Source: GCA-001856825 sp038729485 (GTDB lineage Archaea > Thermoplasmatota > Thermoplasmata > Thermoplasmatales > GCA-001856825). Taken from it: 64,000 bases of DNA. Shown here in pieces: positions 17,012-25,885 of this stretch. The notes under the pieces are model-generated. The model saw nothing but the letters and a program-made list of their open reading frames with translations, had not been told where the DNA came from and did not search any database. Made by a program: the position numbers and the translations under genes. Location: NCBI GenBank assembly GCA_038729485.1, contig JAVYRX010000004.1, positions 1 to 64,000 on the forward strand, given 5' to 3'. Numbering within the stretch: the first letter of the stretch is position 1; each line of letters begins with the position of its first letter.

Positions 17012-18346
17012 CTACATTTTCTCAGAAATTATCCCCAAAATTTCCTCTTCCCTTGACTTTATCCATTGATCGTCCAGGGAGCTTATAAATATCCTTATGG
17101 CAGGTTCCGTTCCAGACTTTCTTAGGAGTATGAAACTGTCTCCTTGTACTAATCTTAATCCGTCGATTTCGTCCGGCTTCATATAACTAAAATGCGTCTT
17201 CAATTTCCCCTTGATGGATTCAAAGTCCGCTCTGTTCTCAATCTTTAATCTTCTAAGTTTGTAATCAGGCATCTGACTTATCAGTTCCGAGAGCCTTTGT
17301 TCAGTATTTGAAAGCAAATCTAGAATCAGCGCAAGTGAAAGACCACCGTCACCCGAATTAAGATGTTGCGGAAGTACCACTTTTCCGTTTTCCTCGCCGC
17401 CCATGATGCCGTCATATTTTTTAAGGTAGTCGGAAATAACGGGTGTTCCAACGGGAGTCCTGATCACCTTGACTCCATGCTTTTCTGCTATTCTATCGAT
17501 GAGGAAACTTGAGGCTACGGGAAACACAAGATTTCCCTTTCGAGATTCTAATATGTGATCTGCTATCAGTGCTACAAACTTGTCTCCATCGATGGGATTT
17601 CCCTTTTCGTCCAGAAAGAAAGCCCTATCTCCGTCTCCGTCATGTGCTACCGAAAGATCAAATTCTCCTGATCTTGCCGTATTAATCATGTCCGTGAGGC
17701 TGTCAGGTGTAGGTTCCGAATTTCTCCCGGGGAACATACCGTCAAGATTGGAATTGAGACTGACGTATCTGACTCCCATCTTGTTCAGGATAAGGGGGGT
17801 GGTGAGAGAGGTGGTAGAATTTGCACAGTCCACCAGGACCCTAAATCTTCTTGACCTTACCTTGTTTGGGCTAACATTTTTCAGAATTGCTTCAACGTAC
17901 GGTCTTATTGCATCGTCTCTCCTTGTTTTTCCCATGAAGTCCCAAGTCGTCCTGTAAAAACTTTCACGAGTAATGATTTCCTCAATCCTTTCCTCCTCAT
18001 TTCGACCAGGGTTCGAACCATCGTAGGAGATGACTTTGAGGCCATTAAATTCAGGAGGATTATGCGAAGCTGTTACAATTACCCCAGGTATTCTTGAAAC
18101 CTTACAATAAATTTGGGCCGCAGGTGCAGGCACAATCCCTAAATCTACTACGTTCTTACCTGCATTGAGGATACCCGCCTCTACCATATTTTTGAAAACC
18201 TCTGAGGTCGTCCTATTGTCGTAGGCAACGGCGATATCTTCATTTTCGTAATAAGTTGCCACTGCCATGCCAAATTTAAATCCCAGTTCCGGTTCAAGCG
18301 TTTCGTTTATGATTCCCCTAATGCCATTTGTTCCAAAAAGAGGCAT
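17012..18346 (-). CDS. glmM: phosphoglucosamine mutase / phosphohexomutase
   Basis: A 444-aa alpha-D-phosphohexomutase. All four signature loops are present: catalytic phosphoserine S94 in 'TASHNPPEFNG', metal loop 'HDGDGDRAFF', sugar-specificity loop 'GGEENGKVV' and phosphate loop 'RKSGTEPAIRI'. The start 'MPLFGTNGIRG' and length favour the phosphoglucosamine/phosphomannomutase subgroup of archaea, which makes precursors for UDP-GlcNAc or GDP-mannose. Exact hexose specificity is uncertain. A TATTTTTATT box lies ~25 bp before the ATG at 18346, consistent with a leaderless mRNA. Confidence 0.88.
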   Translation of the reverse strand: MPLFGTNGIRGIINETLEPELGFKFGMAVATYYENEDIAVAYDNRTTSEVFKNMVEAGILNAGKNVVDLGIVPAPAAQIYCKVSRIPGVIVTASHNPPEFNGLKVISYDGSNPGRNEEERIEEIITRESFYRTTWDFMGKTRRDDAIRPYVEAILKNVSPNKVRSRRFRVLVDCANSTTSLTTPLILNKMGVRYVSLNSNLDGMFPGRNSEPTPDSLTDMINTARSGEFDLSVAHDGDGDRAFFLDEKGNPIDGDKFVALIADHILESRKGNLVFPVASSFLIDRIAEKHGVKVIRTPVGTPVISDYLKKYDGIMGGEENGKVVLPQHLNSGDGGLSLALILDLLSNTEQRLSELISQMPDYKLRRLKIENRADFESIKGKLKTHFSYMKPDEIDGLRLVQGDSFILLRKSGTEPAIRIFISSLDDQWIKSREEEILGIISEKM

Positions 18347-18395
18347 ATGTTGTTATTGATGCAAAATAAAAATATTTTGTGTGTTCAAGTTCTTT

Positions 18396-19460
18396 TCAAA
18401 CCACTATTCTGTCCTTTCCAGTCGTGTTTTTGTTGCTAATCTCCCTTACACTCAATGTCCTGTTAGTAATATTGTAATAATCTCTGACAAGGTTTTCTGA
18501 GATCTTTTTCTGTCCAAGGGAATCAGAAAATACTATTACGGAACCCGAGTATTCGTTAACTGCGAATAAATAATCGTTTATTGAATACCTTTCGAGAAGA
18601 GATGCGACTATCCTCTGGAAATTTGACACTACGCCAAGGTTAAATCCAAGTGATTGAGAATACTTTGAGACACTCGATGCAAATTCTTGAGAGTCGTCCT
18701 TCATCAGAGCGTTAGTTATCTTGTTTACCATTTCTTCCTCCGCTGAAAGATGGTTGTGGAAATTCAGGAATGGATATGAAAGGGACGAAGGATTCTGGCT
18801 AGCCATTCCGAGGCTCAAAAACCTATTAAAATTCTTCTTAAACGATTGATAATTTTCGTTCTCTTCTAGATAGTTTTCAGAGATGGCCAATAGGGAGTAG
18901 GGTTCAAGCTTGAGATGTTCATTTTTAAATGTTTTACTGCGCTTGTCGTATATGAACACGTTCTCGTCCTTTCCGTTAATCCGCGTGAGCGTTTCTATGG
19001 CCGTATGAAATCCCCTTGCCATCTCCTGAACCTCTGAGCTAAGCTCAATTGCTTCAGCTGCGCTAAGATTTACGTTGTTTACAAGTGAAAATGACTGAAT
19101 GAGAACGTCAACAAAGGCGGAGTAATAGCCCATCCCCATATGAAACTTCAAATCCTCATTTGCCAAGATAGAAGGTGGGCTGGTCCATCCTCTCTGGATT
19201 GAGATATTCATCATTATCTTTATCGGATCGAACCAATCATTAGACGTCCTGGAAATTTCGTAAGGAATATTTACAACGTTTGTCCCCCTCCACCGCACCA
19301 TGCTATCCGCTTTGGTTAGAGCGCTCAACGAAAGAGACACGGGAATGGAGATCGAATAATTTACGTTTGAAAATTCAGGGGAACCAGCAATTGTGATCAC
19401 CCCAGCGGCCGAAACCTTATACCCCCCCGCAAATGCATTTAGAGTTTCTGCATCAAACAC
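18396..19460 (-). CDS. putative GHMP-kinase-superfamily protein
   Basis: A 354-aa protein without a sure family. The N-terminus ('GVITIAGSPEF') and a glycine/serine loop after the first domain ('FHMGMGYYSAFVDVLIQSF', ~residues 107-125) resemble GHMP kinase motifs 1 and 2, and a late 'DYLFAVNEYSGSVIVFSD' resembles motif 3. The usual GLGSSAA is poorly kept, so either the enzyme is very divergent or the likeness is false. The initiation codon is a GTG. It lies just upstream of glmM on the same strand (50 bp gap) and is divergent from the dCTP-deaminase-fold gene, sharing a 42-bp promoter region. Sugar or mevalonate phosphorylation are guesses only. Confidence 0.45.
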   Translation of the reverse strand: MFDAETLNAFAGGYKVSAAGVITIAGSPEFSNVNYSISIPVSLSLSALTKADSMVRWRGTNVVNIPYEISRTSNDWFDPIKIMMNISIQRGWTSPPSILANEDLKFHMGMGYYSAFVDVLIQSFSLVNNVNLSAAEAIELSSEVQEMARGFHTAIETLTRINGKDENVFIYDKRSKTFKNEHLKLEPYSLLAISENYLEENENYQSFKKNFNRFLSLGMASQNPSSLSYPFLNFHNHLSAEEEMVNKITNALMKDDSQEFASSVSKYSQSLGFNLGVVSNFQRIVASLLERYSINDYLFAVNEYSGSVIVFSDSLGQKKISENLVRDYYNITNRTLSVREISNKNTTGKDRIVV

Positions 19461-19473
19461 TCATCAGCAAATA

Positions 19474-19487
19474 TTTTAAACATAAAA
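19474..19487. promoter_or_regulatory. shared divergent TATA element
   Basis: The near-symmetric TTTTAAACATAAAA lies midway between the GTG at 19460 (minus) and the ATG at 19502 (plus). Both starts are ~21-25 bp from an AT-rich half, so one TBP site may serve both directions. Confidence 0.4.
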
Positions 19488-19501
19488 GGTTTCTTTAGGC
19501 C

Positions 19502-19930
19502 ATGATCCTTTCCGATCAGACCATAATGGAGCTTATCAATAATCGTGCCATGTCAATTGAACCATTCAGGGAGGATAGGCTCACTCCAAATGGTTATGAC
19601 TTCTCCATAGTGGATACAGTTGTTCTCCCCCCTAATGGAGGGCTTCAGCTAGAAAGCCTAGAAACCGTATCTCTTCCAGCTTACGTGGGAGCAATAATGC
19701 TTCTGAGATCCACGTATACAAGGAAAGGAGTCTTCGGGAGTTTCGGGTTTGTCGATGCCGGTTTCAGGGGGAAAATAAGATTCTTCGTTAAGAACCTTGG
19801 TGAAGAGCAAGTAGAAATTGTAAAGGATAAGGGCGTATTCCAAATGATCTTCATAAATCTTGACAAGGCTGCTGCAAAAACTTATGAGCTGAGGTCTGGT
19901 CACTATCAGAATCAGGGAATCAAATCATAA
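19502..19930 (+). CDS. dCTP deaminase / dUTPase superfamily protein, likely dUTPase-type
   Basis: A 142-aa trimeric dUTPase-fold nucleotidohydrolase; N-terminus 'MILSDQTIMELI' and 'RSTYTRKGV' are dCTP deaminase-like, and 'GFVDAGFRGKI' is the core motif. In the bifunctional Methanocaldococcus enzyme the Asp of this motif serves the dUTP reaction and a Glu ten residues later serves deamination. Here D85 is present but residue 95 is Phe, so deamination is doubtful and dUTP hydrolysis is possible. The protein is short compared with ~190 aa for typical Dcd. It would keep uracil out of DNA, fitting the many replication genes nearby. Confidence 0.78.
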   Translation: MILSDQTIMELINNRAMSIEPFREDRLTPNGYDFSIVDTVVLPPNGGLQLESLETVSLPAYVGAIMLLRSTYTRKGVFGSFGFVDAGFRGKIRFFVKNLGEEQVEIVKDKGVFQMIFINLDKAAAKTYELRSGHYQNQGIKS

Positions 19931-20178
19931 TTCTGGGAATATTGATTCAAGACCTACCTCTATCAGATACGAAAAGCTTCGTATTTTTAATTGAAAAATA
20001 CCCTAATCAGTAGACGAAAGTTAGTTATGCGATTTCAGCTGAATCGACGGTCGCCATGGTGCCCCCAGATAAAGTTAAGGTTGATCTTCGGATTTCAGCA
20101 TCCACGAAGAGCCAGGGCAAGGGAAACATTCTGGGGAAGAAGATTCACCGACAAAGTGAAATAAAACTTATGTTCTAG

Positions 20179-21285
20179 TTGAAGTTTTCCTCGGAAATGG
20201 AAATCCTCTGGTGGGTTATATTCTCACTTAATGTCCTTTTTGCTTCAGGAATCATGCTGACTTACCTCGGTAGAAGAACAGGGAACGGCCCCTCAGAAGA
20301 TCACACATTTAAAGGGGACAAGGAGAAGGCTCTGGTTATTTTACCTATTAAGGGCGTTGACTATAAACTGGAAGAAAATCTGAGATCCTTGAAAGATCAA
20401 GAGTGGCAAAATTACGATATTATTGCAGTAGTTGACTCTGATAAGGATGAAGCCCTGCCGTTCCTGAGAAGAGAGGGAATTAATTACATGATTTCAGGGG
20501 AAGTATGCGTAGACTGCAGTGGTAAGGTGAGGGCAATACTTTCCGCATTGACTAAACATCGGAACTACGATTTTTATGTTGTTGCTGACTCAGACATAAG
20601 AGTTGAAAGCAATTGGCTATCGAAACTTCTTGTTCAACTCCATGATCCTAAAATCGGGGTGTCTACGACATTTCCATTATTCTATCCAGAGGGAGGGTTT
20701 TGGAGCAAGTTTAAAATGTTTTGGGGATCAGTAGGGCAGTCAATGATGGAGTCAAATTTGACAAAGTTTGTCTGGGGAGGATCTATGGCATTCAGGAAAG
20801 ATTTCGTCGATGAAAGATTCATTGAGCAATTCTCTCATTCCATTTCCGATGACATAGCAGTTTTAAGAATAGCAAAGTCTAGGGGACTTGAAATCTCGTA
20901 CGTTCCAGATGCAAGACCAAAGGTACATTCCAAGGACGACTTCAGAACATTCATGGAGTGGTCAAATCGCCAAACTTCATTCTCGATTTATTCAACTAGG
21001 AAGGTATTCGTTTTTGGAATGATATACTATCTAGTTTACATTTATCTCTTGCTGTCATCGATCGTTCTTGCAATATATGTGAACTTAATTTTCATCATAT
21101 TCATGTTCCCATTTTTATTTAATTCGGTCAATACCCAACGAAAATTGCCGGTTAAGATGTGGTACTTTATCATTGTAACTTTCATTTTACCTTTCATCTA
21201 TTCTTGGAATCTAATACAGGGAATGTTGCGTGGTAGTGTTTCATGGCGAGGCTCCGTATATTTACTTTCTAGAAATAACCTATAA
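20179..21285 (+). CDS. family 2 glycosyltransferase, ceramide-glucosyltransferase-like, membrane-bound
   Basis: A 368-aa protein with an N-terminal helix ('ILWWVIFSLNVLFASGIML'), a GT-A catalytic domain and three or four C-terminal helices. Visible elements are the first Asp region 'DIIAVVDSDKDEA', the metal-binding D-x-D type 'VVADSDIRV', an acceptor loop 'WGGSMAFRKDF' and the third Asp motif 'SDDIAVLRIAKSRG'. This order matches GT21-type enzymes that transfer a sugar to a lipid at the cytoplasmic membrane face. The initiation codon is TTG at 20179 or ATG at 20197. It stands alone, followed by a strong hairpin. Confidence 0.82.
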   Translation: MKFSSEMEILWWVIFSLNVLFASGIMLTYLGRRTGNGPSEDHTFKGDKEKALVILPIKGVDYKLEENLRSLKDQEWQNYDIIAVVDSDKDEALPFLRREGINYMISGEVCVDCSGKVRAILSALTKHRNYDFYVVADSDIRVESNWLSKLLVQLHDPKIGVSTTFPLFYPEGGFWSKFKMFWGSVGQSMMESNLTKFVWGGSMAFRKDFVDERFIEQFSHSISDDIAVLRIAKSRGLEISYVPDARPKVHSKDDFRTFMEWSNRQTSFSIYSTRKVFVFGMIYYLVYIYLLLSSIVLAIYVNLIFIIFMFPFLFNSVNTQRKLPVKMWYFIIVTFILPFIYSWNLIQGMLRGSVSWRGSVYLLSRNNL

Positions 21286-21298
21286 AAGAAGTGTTCTA

Positions 21299-21332
21299 TT
21301 CCCTAACTTGAATTTGCTTGTAAGTTAGGGAA
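21299..21332 (+). terminator. hairpin downstream of the glycosyltransferase
   Basis: A perfect inverted repeat of 11 bp, TTCCCTAACTT and AAGTTAGGGAA, separated by 12 bases, starts 13 bp after the stop codon. It has no following T run, so it could be an mRNA 3'-end stabiliser or processing site rather than a true terminator. Confidence 0.4.
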
Positions 21333-21590
21333 ATTAGATCTTTTGGAACCACCTTTTTCATTGGAAATCAGTTATATAGGATTATTCCAGGCTCATTCTC
21401 CGTACCTCAGGGCGCCCCTTGGATATTGAGGAAGGCGTTGAATGCCAAACCTCATAATGCGAGATGAGACAAAATTATGGATCGCATTGAATTTCCATCA
21501 AAGAAATTTGCGGCACTTCAAATTAAGCTATCAGAATAACGTGCGTCAGCTATAAAATGGATAGAAAGATGCGTAATTTATATTATCTGA
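21333..21590. other. intergenic region
   Basis: About 260 bases between the hairpin and the tRNA. No open frame or known RNA motif is recognised. A short stem (CCTCA ... TGAGG, ~21407-21433) is present but gives no identity. Confidence 0.4.
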
Positions 21591-21663
21591 TGCAGGTGCC
21601 GGGATTTGAACCCGGGCTAAAGGCTTGGAAGGCCTTTGTGCTACCAGGCTACACAACACCTGC
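21591..21663 (-). tRNA. tRNA-Gly (anticodon TCC)
   Basis: On the minus strand the sequence folds as a full cloverleaf: acceptor GCAGGTG/CACCTGC, D-arm with GTG/CAC and the GG of the loop, anticodon stem AAGGC/GCCTT with loop CTTCCAA (anticodon TCC, reading GGA), a 4-nt variable region, and T-arm CCGGG-TTCAAAT-CCCGG. The discriminator is A at 21591. CCA is not encoded and no intron is present. A TATA-like AAATTTAATA lies 25-34 bp upstream (21697-21688). Confidence 0.95.
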
Positions 21664-21864
21664 TTATTCTCCGTAATGATCGCGGCGTATTAAATTTTCT
21701 AACTGCTCTGGACTCTAATGATTATTCTATATGTGTGTTAAGATTAAATGAAATAGGATCTAAAATTCAAAATAACCCTTAGCGTGAAACGATCTTGACT
21801 TTCCCAAAGATGGTTGCGTCAAGTTTAAAGACTTGAGCTATATGAGGGGATAAAAAGTGACAGC

Positions 21865-22368
21865 ATGAGGAAAAATTGGGTCATTGTGGGAATCGCACTT
21901 CTAATCGTAGGCGCGATCATGGTGAGCGCATCTCTCACTCAGGTTGAAAGGTCATTTCCATTTTCACAACTTAATATGACCTCAACTGGAAATGGGTACT
22001 TCATATCTCCGGCAATAAATGTAAGCCAAGAATCTGAAATTATAATATCATCATCTTCTACCTCGTACTTGATACCGTCTAAGGACATCTCACTCCTGAA
22101 CTCCACCAATATAGAAAGTTATGGCATGCATCCTTATCTCACCGAGGGGAATTCTTCGGCGTTTTTAGGTGCAAGTGGTGTCTACTATGTAGCTGTTCCA
22201 GGAAATGTCACGCCAGTGGTAAGGTATGGTATTGTCAGTTCTAGCCTTGGACCCGTTGTGTTATACGGTCTATTGCTTATAGTTGGTGTAATACTGATAA
22301 TAGCAGGTATAGTCATTGCGGTAATTGGCCTTTTTCTTAAGAAGAAAGCCCCTCTGAACCGCATCTAG
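21865..22368 (+). CDS. hypothetical membrane protein with two TM helices
   Basis: A 167-aa protein with an N-terminal helix (~residues 5-23), a ~105-residue Ser/Asn-rich exterior domain with N-x-S/T sequons, and a long C-terminal helix ('LYGLLLIVGVILIIAGIVIA') ending in KKK. No domain is recognised. It is 68 bp upstream of mcm, but mcm has its own TATA box, so this is likely an independent gene. Confidence 0.6.
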   Translation: MRKNWVIVGIALLIVGAIMVSASLTQVERSFPFSQLNMTSTGNGYFISPAINVSQESEIIISSSSTSYLIPSKDISLLNSTNIESYGMHPYLTEGNSSAFLGASGVYYVAVPGNVTPVVRYGIVSSSLGPVVLYGLLLIVGVILIIAGIVIAVIGLFLKKKAPLNRI

Positions 22369-22407
22369 AGTCGTCATGGAAGACACAGCATTTCCCTCTT
22401 AAAAGGG

Positions 22408-22416
22408 TTAAATAAG
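22408..22416 (+). promoter_or_regulatory. TATA box of mcm
   Basis: TTAAATAAG lies ~25 bp before the mcm ATG at 22437, the spacing of a leaderless archaeal promoter. Confidence 0.5.
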
Positions 22417-22436
22417 AAAGAACTATCATAACTGAA

Positions 22437-24509
22437 ATGAGGGAGTCATTTACTAACGATGAAATCAGGGGTCTCTGGCGGGAGATTCTGACAGACAAGA
22501 GCGTAGAGATCTCTAGGTTGAACGAATCAGATTCAAGAGAACGAACGCTTCTAATAAAGTACGAAGAAATGGATGCGTTAAACAGGGACTTTGCCCTTGG
22601 TTTTATCAAGTCGCCTGAAGAGTATCTGAGATTGCTGACAGACGAGCTTTATGACAATTTCCTATCTGAGAGTTTCAAGTCAAACAAAGGAAGGCGGCTC
22701 AATCTCAGGATATCCTCATCGCTGCCCGACCTTAAAAAAGAGATAAGAGAGTTGAGGAGCGCAGATTTAAATACATTTGTTCAGGTCGATGGCATCGTGA
22801 AGAGGGTTTCCGAGGTCGTTCCAACGTTAACCATGGCAGCGTTCAGGTGTTCTTATTGCAAGAACGTTGATCTATATCCTTTGACTGGGACGAAAATTCA
22901 ACCCCCTGCAGTTTGTTCTCAGTGCGGGAAAGAGAAGGGGTCCACCGATTTTAAGTTCCTTCCGGAAAAGAGCGTTTACATGGATACGCAAATAATAGAA
23001 GTCCAAGAGAGGCCAGAATTACTGAGAGGAGTTGCTCAGCCTGCAAAGCTCTCAATTCATCTGCAGGATGAAACGTGTGGTAAGCTAAACCCTGGGGACC
23101 GCGTTACGATAAATGGTATACTGAAAGGGAAACAAAAATTGATCAGCGGAGCCCCTTTGAATCAATTCGATATATTTCTTGACGCAATGTACATAGAAAA
23201 AGAATCTTCTGAATACGAGGAAGTGGACATAGGTCAAGAGGACATCGACGAAATAAGGAGATCAGCGAGCGATCCAGAGATATATAAAAAATTGGTATCG
23301 AGCGTAGCTCCCACTATCTATGCTATGGAAATAGTCAAGGAGGCAGTAATTTTTCAACTGTTTGGAGGCGTAAGAAAAGTTTTTGAAGATGGAACTTACG
23401 TTAGGGGCGACATTCATATACTTTTGTTTGGGGACCCAGGTACCGCTAAAAGCCAGATACTCAAATACGCAATAAGCCTCTCGCCAAAATCAGTTTACAC
23501 GTCCGGCAAGGGTGCTTCTGCCGCAGGTTTAACTGCTGCTGCGGTCAAGGATGAATTTTCAGAAGGAAGGTGGTCTTTAGAGGCTGGGACGCTTGTGCTC
23601 GCTGACGGTGGGTTGGCTGCGGTGGATGAGCTTGACAAGATGACCAAGGAGGACAGCAGTGCCCTTCATGAGGGAATGGAACAGCAAACCATAACTATAA
23701 GCAAAGCGGGAATTAATGCCACTCTGATGTCACGATGTGCTTTGCTTGCTGCTGCAAATCCTAAGTTTGGAAGATACGACGAGGCTGAGCCTTTCATCAA
23801 TCAGACAGATTTCCCCCCAACATTGCTATCAAGGTTCGATTTAATATTCGTTATAGTAGACAGACCTGGGAAAAATGACGTAGAAATGTCAAATTATATT
23901 CTAAAGGTTCATTCAGATGGAGAAAAGATCGCTGGTGGCATACCTATTGAAAAATCTGAATTCAAGCCGTATTTTGAAAGAGAATTCCTAAAGAAATACA
24001 TTGTATATGCTAGAAGGTACTGCTTCCCCGTCCTTTCCCCTGGTGCCAAGGAAAAAATAAGCAAATTCTATGTCGAGAAGAGGTTATCTTCGAAGCCTGG
24101 TACAGTTGCGATAACTCCAAGGCAACTGGAAGCTCTGATACGACTTTCCGAGGCGTCAGCAAGGATAAGGCTGTCAGATCGTATAACTGAGGAAGATGTG
24201 GAAAGGGGCATGAGACTAATGGAATCGTTCCTATCCCAGACCACATTGGTCAATGGAATACCAGACATAGATATCATACTGACAGGCTATCCTTCAAGGG
24301 AAAGGAAGAATTTGCTTTCGCTTAGCGAAATCATAAGGAGGTTGCAAGATGAGAGTCACGGAAAGGACGTATCACTTTCTCGGATACTCGAAGAAGCTAG
24401 AGGAGTGGGTCTAAGCGCTGATCAGGTGGATAAAAATATCAAGCTTCTAAGAGAAAGAGGACAGCTTATTGAGCCGAGGTCAGGATACTACAGGCTTGTC
24501 AGATCTTAG
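22437..24509 (+). CDS. mcm: replicative DNA helicase MCM
   Basis: A 690-aa homohexameric 3'-5' helicase that unwinds the replication fork. The order is an N-terminal domain, a zinc ribbon with C138, C141, C160 and C163, an OB fold, then the AAA+ core with Walker A 'GDPGTAKSQ' (332-340), Walker B 'LAAVDELDKM' (~393-402) and the arginine-finger segment 'LLSRFDLIF'. A C-terminal winged helix follows. No intein is present. It is followed by DUF424 and folP, with the DUF424 start 28 bp downstream. Confidence 0.97.
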   Translation: MRESFTNDEIRGLWREILTDKSVEISRLNESDSRERTLLIKYEEMDALNRDFALGFIKSPEEYLRLLTDELYDNFLSESFKSNKGRRLNLRISSSLPDLKKEIRELRSADLNTFVQVDGIVKRVSEVVPTLTMAAFRCSYCKNVDLYPLTGTKIQPPAVCSQCGKEKGSTDFKFLPEKSVYMDTQIIEVQERPELLRGVAQPAKLSIHLQDETCGKLNPGDRVTINGILKGKQKLISGAPLNQFDIFLDAMYIEKESSEYEEVDIGQEDIDEIRRSASDPEIYKKLVSSVAPTIYAMEIVKEAVIFQLFGGVRKVFEDGTYVRGDIHILLFGDPGTAKSQILKYAISLSPKSVYTSGKGASAAGLTAAAVKDEFSEGRWSLEAGTLVLADGGLAAVDELDKMTKEDSSALHEGMEQQTITISKAGINATLMSRCALLAAANPKFGRYDEAEPFINQTDFPPTLLSRFDLIFVIVDRPGKNDVEMSNYILKVHSDGEKIAGGIPIEKSEFKPYFEREFLKKYIVYARRYCFPVLSPGAKEKISKFYVEKRLSSKPGTVAITPRQLEALIRLSEASARIRLSDRITEEDVERGMRLMESFLSQTTLVNGIPDIDIILTGYPSRERKNLLSLSEIIRRLQDESHGKDVSLSRILEEARGVGLSADQVDKNIKLLRERGQLIEPRSGYYRLVRS

Positions 24510-24537
24510 GTGCATCCCCTTATGGCGATCGGTATGG

Positions 24538-24843
24538 GTGAATAAGTTGATCTGGACCAAAATGTACAGGACTCCTACAGATACGCTACTTGCAGCGGCA
24601 GACGAAGAGCTTGTGGGAAAGGAATACAAGGACGGAAAATTCAAGCTGAAGATATCGGAAAGCTTCTACGTTGACGTGCTAGTAAATGAAAACGTGTTTT
24701 CTGACCTCCTTAAAATGTGCACAATTGCAAATCTCGTAGGAGAAAGGTGCATTGGCATAGCAGTTGGCCTTGGACTGGTTTCCGAGGAAAACATATTGCG
24801 GATAGGAGGTGTGCCGCATGCCCAATTCTCAACCATGGAATGA
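24538..24843 (+). CDS. DUF424 family protein
   Basis: An archaeal protein of ~101 aa. The family pattern is clear: 'LLAAADEELVGKEYKDGKF' near the start, 'ISESFY', then 'CTIANLVGERCIGIAVGLGL' and the closing 'IGGVPHAQ'. Function is unknown. An upstream extension reaching 24469 would lie inside mcm and lacks family similarity, so I take the GTG at 24538; ATG at 24562 is a shorter option. The end overlaps the start of the DHPS gene, suggesting coupled translation. Confidence 0.72.
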   Translation: MNKLIWTKMYRTPTDTLLAAADEELVGKEYKDGKFKLKISESFYVDVLVNENVFSDLLKMCTIANLVGERCIGIAVGLGLVSEENILRIGGVPHAQFSTME

Positions 24844-25885
24844 CCTATTCGTCAGGTTCACCCCTCAGACCATTGCAAGGGAATATGGCGTTGAATTTGA
24901 CGAAATCCGGGACTTTAACATCTTTGTCATTTCGAAGAGGAAGATAGGCCTAGGAAAACCTTTCTTTCAAGCAAATGACCGCTTCATATACCCATCTTCC
25001 TCAGAAAAGGTTAACCAGCTCCTTAGGTCCATAAAATACCCCGCAGGTGAATCATTCTGGTTTCGGGGCAGTTCCAATCATCATTTAAGATCCCTGAAAG
25101 GGATTGAATTTCCAGAGGTAATGGCAATTATAAATATGACACCAGATTCCTTCTATCCGAAGAGCAGAATTGGGAAGGCCGAACTTCTTGATACCCTGGA
25201 AACGCTGAAAAAGAATGGCGTTAAGATCGTGGACATAGGAGGGCAAAGTACAAGGCCAGGAAGTGAAAGAATAAGTTCACAAGAGGAAATAAAAAGGATA
25301 AGATCCGCTGTAGAAGCATCATTGAATATGCGATTCATTGTTTCCGTTGACTCATTTCAGGTCGAAGTTGTGAGGGAAAGTTTGGAAATGGGGGCAAACA
25401 TGATAAATGACGTCTGTGGAATGGAGAATCCGGAGATGGGGCTTCTTTCAAAGAAATACGACGTTCCCATTGTAATAATGCACAAGAAGGGAGATTTCAA
25501 GACTATGCAAATATCCCCGCATTACGACAACGTAGTTGAGGAAATTATTTCATTCTTCACAGGGAAGTTGGAAGAAGCCAACAATTTGGGAATAGGCGAA
25601 AACGTAATCCTTGATCCCGGTATCGGATTCGGAAAGAACTTATCCCACAACATATCTATAATCAAGAATATCCCGGATCTAAAACTAGGCCGTCCGTTTC
25701 TCATAGGCCTCTCCAGAAAGAGTTTCATAGGTTCTATAACAGGGGAAGAAGTAGATCAAAGAGGACTATCTAGCATAATAATGAACACAATTGCCCTGAT
25801 CAATGGCGCGGACATAATAAGAGTTCACGACCCAGAAGAAAATATGAAATTAATTAAAATAATTAAAAAAATAAAAGAAGCTTAG
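24818..25885 (+). CDS. folP: dihydropteroate synthase
   Basis: A ~355-aa protein whose C-terminal ~265 residues form the DHPS TIM barrel, which joins a pterin diphosphate to p-aminobenzoate (or an archaeal equivalent) in folate/methanopterin synthesis. Signatures are 'AIINMTPDSFYPKSR', 'VDIGGQSTRPGSERIS', 'VSVDSF' and 'LDPGIGFGKN'. About 90 residues precede the barrel without a clear family. That extension occurs in some archaeal homologues. The start overlaps DUF424 by 26 bp; a GTG nine bases earlier is also possible. Confidence 0.9.
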   Translation: MPNSQPWNDLFVRFTPQTIAREYGVEFDEIRDFNIFVISKRKIGLGKPFFQANDRFIYPSSSEKVNQLLRSIKYPAGESFWFRGSSNHHLRSLKGIEFPEVMAIINMTPDSFYPKSRIGKAELLDTLETLKKNGVKIVDIGGQSTRPGSERISSQEEIKRIRSAVEASLNMRFIVSVDSFQVEVVRESLEMGANMINDVCGMENPEMGLLSKKYDVPIVIMHKKGDFKTMQISPHYDNVVEEIISFFTGKLEEANNLGIGENVILDPGIGFGKNLSHNISIIKNIPDLKLGRPFLIGLSRKSFIGSITGEEVDQRGLSSIIMNTIALINGADIIRVHDPEENMKLIKIIKKIKEA

